A stretch of DNA of 25,883 nt from Ignavibacteriales bacterium (GCA_016714125.1 JADJNX010000017.1:1-25883), one strand, 5' to 3'. Shown: positions 1 to 9,706, counted from the stretch's first letter. Numbers and translations are program-made. Notes: generated by a model from the letters alone, not told the origin.

Positions 1-1302
1 AACGGTGGAAAATTGGGTAAACACTGTTACCAATATTCCAGCTCCCAAAAAACACACAGGTGTTACCATGTTGAGGCCAAGTCGATACGATGAAAAAAAC
101 GCCTATACGGTTTTGACGGACCTTAGAGTGGCTGATCCTTAATCCTTACATATTCAAAACCACTGATCTTGGGAAATCATGGACAAAAATCAGTTTCCGA
201 GACAATTGAATCATTTTGTTATGTTTTGAAGAAGACATCCTTAATAAAGATCTCCTTTTTGTAGGTACCGACAGAGGTTTATATCTCTCACTTGATGGAG
301 AATTAGCCCGGGTTAAACCGTCGATTATCCCTGAAGTTTCAATCAGGGACTTAGCAATCACCCGACGAATCGGATCCGGTCCTCGCCACTCATGGCGGAA
401 TTGGCCAAGCGGTTACTATCGACGATATTCCAACTCTCAGAAGTCTTACACCCAGGGTACTTCAAAACGAGTAACTTTCATCCATACAAAACCCGCATTC
501 ATCAAGGCATCAGGATATCGTGTTAAAGAGACCGGTGATCAGGCATTTTTATGCACCAAATGAATCAGAATCCCGCAGTGATTGCCTACTATCTCAAATC
601 AAAACATATTTTTGGTGATATGTTTATAGAGGGTGTTTAACGACCGAAATGAAAAAATCGCCGACCTGAATGCCGGAAAGTCAAAGGGACTTAACAAGTG
701 CTTTGGCCCGTGAGGAGAAAAGTACCAAATGTACCTGCAAGCCCCGGTTTGATTGGAAAAGTGGCAACAGGTCCATTTTATCCACCGGGAACCTACACAG
801 TTAAACTCACGAAAAAAGATACCGTTTTTACAACACAAATTGTAATAAAGGACGATCCAAAGTCGTTACATTCTCCTGCGGAGCGTAAACTTCAAATTGA
901 AACTGTGGAAACTGCATATTCATTACTTGAAGAGATTGCATCATTTAACACTAAATTAACTGATTTGATCGCCCGACTCGATTCACTAAAAGAATCGGGA
1001 GTAAGCCCCAAGTTGGCGGGATCAATTAATATGCTTGTTGGCACATTCAAAGAATATCAAAATCTGATAGCTGCCGATTCCAAAAGCCGTCTTTCGGGTG
1101 AATCAAAACTCAGAGAAAAAGCAGCGGATGTTTATTCCGGCATCATAGGTTATCTCGGGCCCCTACCACCTCCGGATCGAAGCCTGAAAAGCATAAAAAA
1201 GTCACCCGGATCAAAGATGACTTTACTAACTTCTCACAAACAAGTGAAGAACTGCTGAATAAAAGGCTGAAGGATGAAGGCAGTCCGGGGGTTAAGTTTT
1301 AG
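1..1302 (+). CDS. C-terminal part of a large Asp-box/sortilin-like (VPS10/BNR repeat) protein, frameshifted, left end outside window
   Basis: This is the 3' portion of a gene that enters from the left edge. Reading across frames gives an Asp-box-like segment (DLGKSWTKIS near position 170 and LYLSLDG near 280), a linker, and a C-terminal domain with GPFYPPGTYTVKLTKKDT (around 770-820). That domain is typical of the large secreted WD40/YVTN/BNR-like proteins of Bacteroidota and Acidobacteria. It ends with a helical tail closing in LLNKRLKDEG and a TAG at 1300-1302. The reading frame changes several times, at about 140, 230, 310-400, 560-690 and 1160-1260, while the meaning of the protein is kept. 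The last ~186 bp have a diverged second copy at 2648-2841. The family is clear. The substrate or ligand is not; some relatives are annotated as glycosyl hydrolases without proof. Expected location is the cell envelope or outside the cell, inferred from the family only. Confidence 0.6.
1117..1302 (+). repeat. Copy 1 of a duplicated gene tail
   Basis: This stretch, encoding KAADVYSGIIGYLG through the stop codon, is matched by 2648-2841. The two copies differ at many synonymous sites: the KRLKDEG segment uses different Lys, Arg, Leu and Asp codons. The duplication is therefore old or comes from a paralogue, and is not an assembly echo. Frame breaks here (near 1164 and 1177) are not present at the matching sites of copy 2. 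Confidence 0.75.
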
Positions 1303-1426
1303 AATATTATTTGCATGTGATTGTTAATTAGATTTCAAGTTTACCTAGTTTAGGACCATAAACAATTGAAAGTTCGTGCAATTATTTCTGAATGAAAAAT
1401 TTGGGTTTAGGATTAGTATTATTAGG

Positions 1427-1725
1427 ATGAAACAAATAAGGATTTCTTTGACAAATCCGCAAAGCGACGGTAAGATAGAGATATTCCACCTATCGATCTG
1501 TGAGGAGTGACAACAAGTAAACTAACCTATTTCAATGAAGTTATGAAAAAACAGATAACAAACTATGTTGACTACTATAGCGGCACATGACTACATATGA
1601 CCCTTACATATTTACGTCTCGGAAGAGTTAAGCAAATAATTGTGGGACGAAAAAATAAATTGAATGAAGCTCAGCTTAGGGCTAAAAGAAATATTCTATC
1701 TAAGGTAACTCAATTATCTATTTAA
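1427..1725 (+). pseudogene. Remnant of a DDE (rve/IS3-IS481-like) transposase C-terminus
   Basis: Reading across frames gives TNPQSDGKIEIFHLSICEE, then FNEVMKKQITNYVDYYSGT, then RLHMTLTYL and RKNKLNEAQLRAKRNIL, ending in TAA at 1723-1725. This follows the end of the integrase catalytic core of IS3/IS481-type transposases (NPQ-x-[ND]GKIERFH, the glutamate of the DDE triad, then YxxxRxHxxLxYLTP). The upstream catalytic part is missing, there are internal stops, and I see no terminal inverted repeats. A related fragment lies at 9707-9930 on the other strand, with matching RLHSALDCLTPEDF and NNKLFEAQ segments. The fragment is non-functional as it stands. Confidence 0.6.
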
Positions 1726-1808
1726 TTAATTTATTATTTGATAAACCAATTCAAATTAATCACCCGGTAATTCCATTTTTCCGTGATCAATCCATCTTGA
1801 GGTGACAA

Positions 1809-2389
1809 ATGTTAGATCAAAAATAAGCATTGCAATAGAAGAATATAAAACTCTGCGTCAAAAAGTCTTGAATCAATGAAAGGCCGGCAGTCAACAATTC
1901 GCATGGGAATGGCTACTGTGGGTGTTGTTATTGCGGCTGGGTTTAACGTCTGGGATAAAACTCCATTATCGGACTTAGTATTTTTAGCATTTAATCCCAT
2001 TATTTGTTATTTAACTTTGATAATATGGATTGGGGAAGTAACCCGAATGATGAGAGTAGGTAATTATTTATCATTAATCGAGAAAAAACTAAATGGATAT
2101 TTCAAGGAAGGCGACCCCATCATTTATTGGGAAAACTGGTTGAGAACTAAAAATGACAAAGATCAAACTCCTCAGATTAAAGATAACTACAGAGCCATTA
2201 TTAGCTTATTTTTAGGGACCGCGATCTCATCTACTGCTATCGGATTCTACAGAGTATGGGATAAACTACAATTATGGATTTTAATTTGCGGATTCATTGT
2301 TGAGTTATTGCTTTTTTATTAGTACATTTGAATATATTCGAAGAACTAGTAATAAATTGCAACAGTTTGTTGGAGTTCACAAAAAATAG
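1809..2389 (+). CDS. Small four-helix membrane protein of unknown function (frameshifted)
   Basis: A good ribosome-binding site (AGGTGA at 1800-1805) precedes the ATG at 1809. The protein continues through two apparent missing A residues (A-runs near 1819 and 1876) and one extra T near 2313, giving about 193 residues with stop TAG at 2387-2389. It starts with a short basic cytosolic helix (EEYKTLRQKVLNQMKGRQ). Two membrane segments follow (MATVGVVIAAGF and LVFLAFNPIICYLTLIIWIG), then a charged loop (EVTRMMRVGNYLSLIEKKL, with YWENWLR), then two more segments (IISLFLGTAISSTAIGFY and LWILICGFIVELLLF) and a basic tail. I do not recognise a named family. Helix pairs around a cytosolic loop are seen in many small membrane effectors and in unrelated proteins, so no function is assigned. 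It lies between the two copies of the duplicated gene tail, next to a transposase remnant. Confidence 0.55.
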
Positions 2390-2647
2390 AATTTGATTAT
2401 ATAAATATATAAATTCTTAAAATGTCAAAATGATACTTATTCCGAGGCAAAATCGGGGAATAAATTCGTAGAAACATAAAAATGATGCTTGAAGGTCTCG
2501 GAAGTTTCAAAGTAATAAAGCATTCTTCTGTACCTCGTATTCTGCAAAGTAAATAACATCAATTCTAGGGATCATGATAATATTTAACAAAAAGTTTGAA
2601 GCTAATCGGTAAGAAGCATGATAAAGAGTGAACCTTACCTCAAAGTA

Positions 2648-2841
2648 AAAAGCCGCAGATGTTTATTCCGGAATCATCGTATATCTCGGGGCTTCTACCA
2701 CCTCCCAGATCGAAGCCCTGAATAACATAAAAAAAAGAAGTCACCCGAATCAAAGATGACTTTACTAACTTCTCAAAAACAAGTGAAGAACTGCTAAACA
2801 AACGACTTAAAGACGAAGGCAGACCGAGGGTGAAGTTTTAA
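2648..2841 (+). pseudogene. Copy 2: orphan 3' end of the Asp-box/sortilin-like gene
   Basis: The sequence encodes AADVYSGIIVYLGASTTSQI, then EALNNIKK, DDFTNFSKTSEELLNKRLKD and a TAA stop at 2839-2841. It is closely related to 1117-1302. Upstream homology ends abruptly at about 2648 and no start codon or upstream gene body is present, so this is a truncated gene end. One extra A in the eight-A run near 2729-2736 breaks the frame. The arrangement could arise if an insertion or partial duplication split or copied the locus, leaving 1303-2647 between two tails. It is unlikely to be expressed as a protein. Confidence 0.65.
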
Positions 2842-3012
2842 GGCACTAATAGCTCTTAAATCGGGCTTTAGCTTCGGAATCAAACTCATGCATATTTTGA
2901 AAACGATTTATCTCTACTTAAATGCCTACAGAAGCTATGTTTGAAACTCTCTTTAAGCTCTTATATTTTGGATTGAATTTTTGTTTTAGTCATTTAATTT
3001 TATCTACTTTCG

Positions 3013-3154
3013 TTAAACCTCAACAAAGTGGATATACATATATTTAGCAAATGTATGTGATAAATCCTTATTGAAGAACTCAAATAATCCTGTTATATCG
3101 AAACTCACTGTAAAGTTGTCTTATACTTCTTGTTTGTTTAAGTCTATAGGCTTG
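3013..3154 (-). other. Possible short coding stretch downstream of the HEPN-like gene
   Basis: Immediately after the stop of the HEPN-like gene, codons continue on the same strand as GDKPIDLNKQEV and then, after one frame change, DNFTVSFDITGLFEFFNK followed by HTFAKYMYIHFVEV and a TAA at 3013-3015. I find no start codon. It may be a C-terminal extension of the HEPN-like protein if a further frameshift exists at its stop, a tiny separate gene, or chance. The composition looks protein-like, but the evidence is weak. Confidence 0.25.
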
Positions 3155-3591
3155 TCACCTACAAATTAGTGCATGCATTTCAGAAATTACACCTGAAACT
3201 TCGTTACTGTTATTTGGATAACTATCAGCAGTGTGTAAATGTACATTCCGGATATCAACAATACTTCTCTGATACCCAGTTCTCTCATTTTCAAATATTT
3301 CCTAATCGAAAATGATTGTGGTTTACAAACTGTTTTAGATACTCTCCAAGAGAGTGATTATTATCTCTAATTCCATAATAATCTAGAATTGCTTTTAGGG
3401 TTGTGTCCAATGCTCTCGTTGAGTGAAGAATCTTCAAAAGATGCTTTCTTTCAAGATCGCTAATCGATTTGACGTTAATTACTTTCGTAAATTCTCTATG
3501 TATACTACCGATTTTCCCCATTGAGTTTTAAGACTAAATTACTACATACAATTGCTTTAATAGTATCAATTCTATTTTTTTCAGTTTTCAT
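3155..3591 (-). CDS. HEPN-like small protein with R-x4-H motif (putative RNase toxin/defence protein)
   Basis: The reconstructed protein has ~144 residues. It starts at ATG 3591-3589, two bases after the stop of the upstream gene, which suggests translational coupling. It needs one extra G removed in the GGGG run near 3518 and one base removed near 3292. The body is all-helical in appearance: a helix around SDLERKHLLKILHSTRALD, then LDTTLKAILDYYGI, then HSLGEYLKQFVNH. Near the C-terminus is IVDIRNVHLHTADSYP, followed by SGVISEMHALI. The R-N-x3-H arrangement (R114, H119 in the reconstruction) matches the R-x4-6-H motif known for HEPN RNases in toxin-antitoxin, abortive infection and CRISPR accessory proteins. 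I cannot assign a named subfamily. RNase activity is inferred. It is the last clear gene of a minus-strand cluster with two unrecognised genes. Confidence 0.55.
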
Positions 3592-3593
3592 TA

Positions 3594-4441
3594 TTATTCC
3601 CGATTTAAGTCTTTTTGATATGAAAATAAATCATTTGGATTTAGTATATGCCAACCAAGGAGATTCGCAATTCTTAAAGGTTTTAATGGATCTATACGCA
3701 TTTTAGGAAATTCATTTAAAAAAAGGAATTTTTTCTTAGATTGATTCAAAGAATCTTTACTAATTTCTGTAGGATATAGTACAGCACTATCAACTGTAAA
3801 ATCTGATTTAACAGAAAATTCATAAAATGGTTGAAGTTGAACCAATTCTGACCTATTTCCAGATAATTTCTTTATTACATAAAAATGATTTTCATCTTCG
3901 TGACTACTTAGCCTAACAGTTACTTCCGTCTGGAGAATGTAATCATAGTATTTCACTTTATTTTTTAGGTCTGATAGAGCGGGCAGTCCAACAGTCTCGG
4001 AAATATTAGTTTTAACTAGTTCAAGATTGTCCTCTTGAACTTTTGCTTGATTATCAAATACTTCTTTTTGTATTCCCTTAATTCTTTTAATTTTGATATC
4101 ATCTTTCCTATCACGTAATAAAGACTCTTTTTTTTTATATCTGAAGGTTCGATGACTTCATCAAAATAATATTCAAATTTAATCCCATTTGATTCTTGTA
4201 ACTCTTTCGACTGATCATACAGAAAAATCATCCTTGTATATGGTGGGTAAACCATTAACGCATTCGTAAGTCGAACTATCACTTTACTTGGACTTTGAAT
4301 TTCTTTGGGTCGGAGATAAAAAATTGCAAGAAGGCCATTTGAGTTATATAGTAGCATATCAGGACCATCAAATGCAAAAGGATGGTCAGGTTTGTCAACC
4401 TTGGATACCCCTTCAGGTATATTATTCAATTCTTTAATCAT
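3594..4441 (-). CDS. Unrecognised ~283-residue protein encoded with the HEPN-like gene
   Basis: The start is ATG 4441, overlapping the stop of the preceding coding stretch (ATGATTAA overlap), and the stop TAA is at 3594-3596. One missing A in the A-run near 4130 splits the frame; restoring it gives one continuous protein. The N-terminal part contains FAFDGPDMLLYNSNGLLAIF followed by a basic segment and TRMIFLYDQSKEL. This has an alpha/beta look and faintly recalls PD-(D/E)XK folds (an acidic PD before a strand), but the E-x-K is not there (F-Y-L instead). The middle is a charged, probably coiled-coil segment (KESLLRDRKDDIKIKRIKGI), and the C-terminal part is beta-rich (VTVRLSSHEDENHFYVIKKL). 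It is tightly spaced with the HEPN-like gene, so it could be its partner, antitoxin or sensor. No family is claimed. Confidence 0.55.
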
Positions 4442-4640
4442 TTCTTTCCTTCGGATTGTTATAAATATCCTTAAATTCCGTAAATTTTTTGCCTAAGCCT
4501 AAATGCATTCTGACCACCCTCTAATATCTCACAACATATTTTTCTAGTTTCTTTTCCATCTATTGAACCTGCATAGAATACATGAGTTTTTATGTTAGTA
4601 CTTTTAAGTGGAATAATCAACTCCGCATCACCAAGAAAAC
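4434..4640 (-). other. Coding stretch of unknown identity overlapping the end of the T9SS gene; start not found
   Basis: On the minus strand, codons just past the T9SS gene stop read AKIVRFLGDAELIIPLKSTN, then THVFYAGSIDGKETRKICCE and ILEGGQNAF. After removal of one base the reading goes on as RLGKKFTEFKDIYNNPKERN and ends in TAA at 4434-4436, overlapping the ATG of the next gene. The frame stays open into the end of the T9SS gene but has no convincing ATG, GTG or TTG with a ribosome-binding site. It may be a gene truncated at its 5' end when the T9SS gene was placed next to it, or one whose start is hidden by a further indel. The four-base-type coupling with the downstream gene argues that it is real coding sequence. 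Confidence 0.4.
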
Positions 4641-4643
4641 GTA

Positions 4644-7600
4644 CTATTTTAGCAAAATAAACTTTTTGGTTTCTACAAAACTGCCTGCCTGCAGGCGGTA
4701 AAAATATACGCCGCTGGTAAAATTGCCGCCATTAAATTGTATGGAATATATACCAGGCAGTTTTTCTTCGTTTACCAAGGTTTTTACTTCTCTACCAAGT
4801 ATATCATAAATCCGAATATTTACAAAACTTACGCGTGGAATCGAATACTTTATTGTTGTTGTCGGATTAAATGGATTCGGATAACTTTGGAATAACTCAT
4901 ATCTATCAGGTATGCCTGAATTAGTAGAATTATGACCGTCGTCAAGAATACCCGTAATGGACTCTCCATTAACATTAAAGTAAATAGTATCTTTTAATCC
5001 TTTATACTCAATTACCGCAAAAGTTTCTCCATCATTTTCCCCGGTAAAACCAAGTGAATGTAAATCTCTTGAAACAATCGTCGGGTCGTTTTATGCTAAC
5101 AGTGAGGCCAGAATTAAAATTGTTAACTTTAGTCACAAAATTTGGGTAGGTGGCATAATATTCAGTATAAGTTGTTTGGTTTTTTAACAAAAAACACATT
5201 TTAGAACTTGCATCAAAACTCTGTATTAGCTGATTGATTGCAATATTAATATTTACTGTGTCCGACAAAAATTTCGTAGTGTCCACCATATCATAAACGG
5301 CAGTTGCAACAATTCGCTGAGTGTCTAAAAACTCTCCATTCACGTGAACATTAAAACTAATAAAAGAACTATTTGAAGTTGTTAGATAATTTTCTCCCTG
5401 AAAATCTAAGACTACATATTTTAAACCCGAAGTGTCTTTAACATGAAGATTAACTACTAAAACACTATCTGTTGAAAAGCTTGTTAAGTTTGCTGGAGAT
5501 GTTATCTTTATTTTGTTAGTATCTATTCCTGATATAATCACAACGGGTGATTGAATTAAATAATTTTTCAAATAATTTTTTTTGACCGATGCTGGGATAT
5601 TATTGAAAAGCGGGTCGCTAACAGGTGAATTTATTAGTTGAAAAACCCTGTCTCCTACCTCGAGATCCTCTGTTACAAATAAATGATTAGAATAAAGACC
5701 AGAATAAATACTCACATTTTGGGCTGAAGTATCTAAACCGGCAAGCTGGCTACTTAATGGGACAATAAAATCTCCATCTAAAATAAAATTAGGAGTTCCT
5801 AGATAGTTACTCACATAATAATCAAAAAACCTGACTGCCCTTTCTGCATTAGAATAAATGCTTAAAATTATTTAATTGCGCCTTTTTCTTGGGTCAGTTT
5901 CCTTTGCTCTAAGTGCCTGCCAATATAAATTAATAAAACGAGTAAAGAAAGGCATCTGATCTGTTGTGTTCCATACAGAAGGATCAATAATTGAAGAATT
6001 CCCAAATACATCTCCCACTATCAAATGAGAAGGAATATTAGTTTGTGCCATATTTATTCCAGGATCATTTACTTCTAAATCTTTTACAGCATCACTGGCT
6101 TCAAATTCATCATAACTTAATGTAAGGTAATTATAACTGCCAATGGGATGAATAAAACTTGATAACTTACTTGACAAAAGATTATATAGATCTGACAGTG
6201 GGTGTCTAACAATCCACTCTAAATATGGAGTTGTTTGAGAAACCAAATCACCTACGGTGAACCATTATGTGGAGTATTAAAGTAATTAATTTATGAACAA
6301 AACCCATTTCATAATTTTTATATGGACTACTGGAAAAATTCCTGTTACATAGTAAGCATTTGGAAATAAATTAATAGTTTGACGAATCACGTTTCCACCA
6401 TGCTATGTCCGACATAATCCACCTTGTTGACGGCATAACCCTTGTCCCTCATTTTTAGTATAACTCCTTGCAAAGTGTTCATTATTGGCTGTGAACTACT
6501 GGGAACAACAATCCCAAAAGCATTGTTATTGAAATGTCCGTCTGGAAGAATGGGTATTGCATCTACTTGTTTAAATAAATAATTATAACTACTCAGGAAT
6601 TGAACTTTTAGCCCATTTGGGGAAGTGAATGTAAACTTATTCCAAGCCGAAGGGGAGCTTGCTAATCCATGAACTAATGCTAATGGTGGTCTTACAATTA
6701 GTATTTTTTTGATGAATACCTCATTAAGGCTATTATCATAGTTGACAGTAAATGTCGCATTAACAAATCTGTAAGAATTTTTGAGATCATTTGGATCAGC
6801 TCCACAAAAATCATCAGGAGCTACATACCAGAAATTATAATTATTTTTATTGGGCGTATTATCAACATCTGTAATTGATTGTATTCCATTAGCTTCTAAA
6901 CTATAAGAAGTAGTTTGTAAAGCTTTCTTTACCCTTCCTAATTTTGAAGGACTACTCCCATTTAGTAAATCACTCAGAACTACTGAAACACTTAAAATAT
7001 TGGGACCTATACTATTATTTATTTTAGATAGGTTCAAATAGATTCTTGCGACTCCATCAGCGGCTATTCCTGCAACTGGTACTGATTGGGGTGGTTCATA
7101 ACTATGATCCCAATCTAAACTGACTTTCAAATTTCCTGTATATGTAGCACTACTCACTGTAAAGGGTGAAGTGTTTTGGGAATTGGCAGTGTTATAAAAA
7201 TCAGTTATACGAATTTTGTAATTAATACCTAGTGTAGAAATAGTAGGGTAGTAATGAAGCATCACCCGTTTCAATATATTCTTTGCCTGAGATACTACCC
7301 AAAGCCACCCAGCTAACACCATTGTTATCAGATAACTCAATTGTATATTTATAGTTTCGTTGAGACCCGGTAATCGGGTAATTACTTCCTGTTATCATTT
7401 TATCTTTCCATTCAACCATAAAGCTTTCACCTGCATTTACAGTAAAAGTTTGTGACGGCGAAATAATATTAAGATAATTTGTTTGTACAGAACTTGATTT
7501 TAAAGCAAATGAAGAGTTTTGTGCACTTAGACCTGTAAAATTATCTATTGCATGTATGCTGTATAGGCCGATAGGCATTCCAGTAGTAGTCACAAAATTA

Positions 7601-9599
7601 TAATTAAATGTACCTTGTGCATTTATACTAATATTATTCTCATTTTGGGAAAAACCACTATTGCTATGTATATTAATATTTGCAGTACCACCGGGATGAA
7701 AATCATGACCGGAAATAATAATGCTCTGCCCCGTATTTATCGAACCGGCACTTAATGTAATTTTAGGATAAACAATAGAATTAGTCGGAATCATTTCAGA
7801 AAGCGGACGACGCCAAACCCCATATTCATGTGTCCCAGCCAGCAGATTTGTTCCACTGACAGCAAGAGCAGAAACCCACAATCCATTCCCAGTTAATCCA
7901 TTATTGACAGCAGTCCAGCTGGTTCCATTATTTGTTGAGATATACTCCAACGGCCGTAGCCCCCGCAAATATATTTGTTCCGCTGACCGTAAAAGCATAA
8001 ACGACTGAAGAAGGTAATCCATTATTAATTGCTGTCCAGCTTGTTCCGTTATTTGTTGAGAGATATACAGAATAATAAGTCCCAGCAAACAGATTCGTGC
8101 CGCTGACGGAAAGAGCTTGTACAGAAGTGTTCGTCAGGCCATTATTGACAGCAGTCCAACTTGTTCCATTATTTGTTGAGAGAAATACACCACCATTATG
8201 AGTCCCCGCAAATATATTCGTTCCGCTAACAGCAAGAGCAGTAACAAATAAAAAATTAGTTAATCCGTTATTAACCGCAGTCCAGCTGGTTCCATTATTT
8301 GTTGAGAAATATACACCACGCAAAGTCCCTGCAAAAAGATTTGTTCCACTGACAGCAAGAGCAGAAACATACAATCCACCACCAGTTATTCCATTATTAA
8401 CAGCAGTCCAGTTGGTTCCATTATTTGTTGAGAGATACACTCCATTATCAGTCCCTGCAAACAGATTTATTCCACTGACAGCAAGAGCAGAAACATTCAA
8501 TCCTTTACCAGTTAATCCATTATTGACCGCTGTCCAGCTGGTTCCATTATTTGTTGAGAGAAATGCGCCACAACCAAAATTGCCCAAACAGCTTGGTTCC
8601 ACTGACAGCAAACGCACGAATGGATGAAACATTTAATCCATTATTGAGCGTAGTCCACTTGTTCCATTATTTGTTGAGAGATATACTCCACCACCATTAG
8701 TCCCCGCAAATAGATTTGTTCCACTGACATCAAGAGCAGAAACGTTAGAATTAGTTAAGCCATTATTGACAGCATTCCAGCTTGTTCCATTATTTGTTGA
8801 GATATACACCACCCCAAGTCCCCGCAAACAGATTTGTTCCACTGACAGCAAGAGCATTAACTTCCAACCCACTACCAGTTATTCCATTATTGACCGCTGT
8901 CCAGCTTGTTCCATTATTTGTTGAGAGATATACTCCACCACGATAAGTCCCAGCAAACAGATTTGTTCCACTGACAGCAAGAGCAATCACATACAATCCA
9001 TTACCAGTTAATCCATTATTGACAGCAGTCCAGTTTGTTCCATTATTTGTTGAGAGAAATATACCACCATTATTAGTCCCCGCAAATATATTCGTTCCGC
9101 GCACGGAAAGCGCTTCTACAGAAGTGTTCGTTAAGCCATTATTAACAGCACTCCAGCTTGTTCCATTATTTGTTGAGAGATATACTCCACCACCATTAGT
9201 CCCCGCAAATAGATTTGTTCCACTGACATCAAGAGCAGAAACGTTCAACCAACTACCGGTTATTCCATTATTGACCGCTGTCCAACTGGTTCCATTATTT
9301 GTTGAGAGATATACACCACCCAAAGTCCCTGCAAACAGATTTGTTCCACTGACAGCAAGAGCATAAACTTTCAACCCACTACCAGTTATTCCATTATTGA
9401 CCGCTGTCCAGCTTGTTCCACTATTTGTTGAGAGAAATACACCACCATCAGTCCCTGCAAACAGATTTATTCCGCTGACAGCAATGCACTTTACGGTTCC
9501 TCCGTATGGTCCATTGGTTTGTAACCATTGAGCTACTGTGAAACTTGATGAAACTAACATATAAATGATAATATAGACAAATATGCTCTTGGATTTCAT
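4644..9599 (-). CDS. T9SS-secreted Asp-box repeat / lipase-like (alpha/beta-hydrolase) / Ig-like protein, frameshifted
   Basis: The reconstructed protein has ~1,650 residues, from ATG 9599 to TAG 4644. The order is: signal peptide (FVYIIIYMLVSSSFTVAQ, 9590-9530); 13 Asp-box repeats with STNNGTSW cores (about 9480-7900); an Ig-like domain with GQSIIISGHDFHPGG (7740-7500); a second beta domain (to ~7150); and an alpha/beta-hydrolase domain with the oxyanion segment ALVHGLASSPSAWNKF (~6690). The hydrolase continues with the nucleophile elbow GHSMGG (~6400; one G of GGG missing), NTPHNGSP (~6265), GDFIVPLSSQLAG (~5765, likely catalytic Asp) and SNHLFVTED (~5690, likely catalytic His). These match the Ser-Asp-His layout of secreted lipases. 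A further Ig-like domain (~5520-5250) and a T9SS type A sorting tail (YPNPFNPTTTIKYSI, then GVYFYRLQAGSFVETKKFIL) close it. At least eight single-base frame changes occur. Export by SPI and T9SS to the surface or medium is expected. The ester substrate is unknown. Confidence 0.75.
7900..9480 (-). repeat. 13 tandem Asp-box (BNR-like) repeats of ~42 codons
   Basis: The repeat unit is about 123-129 bp and encodes VSALAVSGTNLFAGT, then GGVYLSTNNGTSWTAVNNGL. Cores lie near 9416, 9290, 9161, 9038, 8911, 8788, 8661, 8542, 8416, 8290, 8164, 8045 and 7921. S-T-N-N-G-T-S-W fits the Asp-box pattern S-x-[DN]-x-G-x-x-W. Thirteen units would suit two six- or seven-bladed beta-propellers (inference). Units are near identical at the DNA level, and the stretch at 8682-8743 recurs almost exactly at 9180-9241. 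This points to recent duplication or gene conversion. Several frame breaks lie inside the array (near 8810, 8655, 8585 and 7950). Confidence 0.85.
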
Positions 9600-9706
9600 A
9601 GAATACTCTTAAAACATTTGATGCATAACAATTATGCATTTGGATTGATTCAGTTGACCGGGAATACTATGCCGGTTCACCAAAAATTCGATAATCAGTT
9701 AATAAA

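Noticed and set aside
2842..3012. Search for a tRNA, small RNA or gene in the gap before the HEPN cluster
   Set aside because: AT-rich sequence with no cloverleaf, terminator hairpin or convincing reading frame seen.
3521..3706. Plus-strand open frame beginning with a hydrophobic helix (LLHTIALIVSILFFSVFIII), like a small membrane protein or toxin
   Set aside because: It lies antisense across the junction of two minus-strand genes that explain the sequence better. No ribosome-binding site is evident and its C-terminal half is antisense to the 283-residue gene.
4682..4699. Palindrome-like CTGCCTGCCTGCAGGCGG as an operator or terminator
   Set aside because: It lies inside the T9SS tail and encodes the conserved YRLQAG segment; no T-run follows on the minus strand.
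9019..9366. Plus-strand open frame of ~115 codons with repeated VPLFVERYTPP / VPANRFVPLTARA units, looking like a repeat protein
   Set aside because: It is the exact antisense of the Asp-box array, whose minus-strand reading has a signal peptide, the Asp-box pattern and a T9SS tail. A period that is a multiple of three keeps the opposite strand open by chance. The same holds for 8412-8627.
7900..9480. Regular ~126-base repeats considered as a CRISPR or satellite array
   Set aside because: The units are coding, in phase, with no constant repeat/variable spacer division and a unit length far outside CRISPR repeats.
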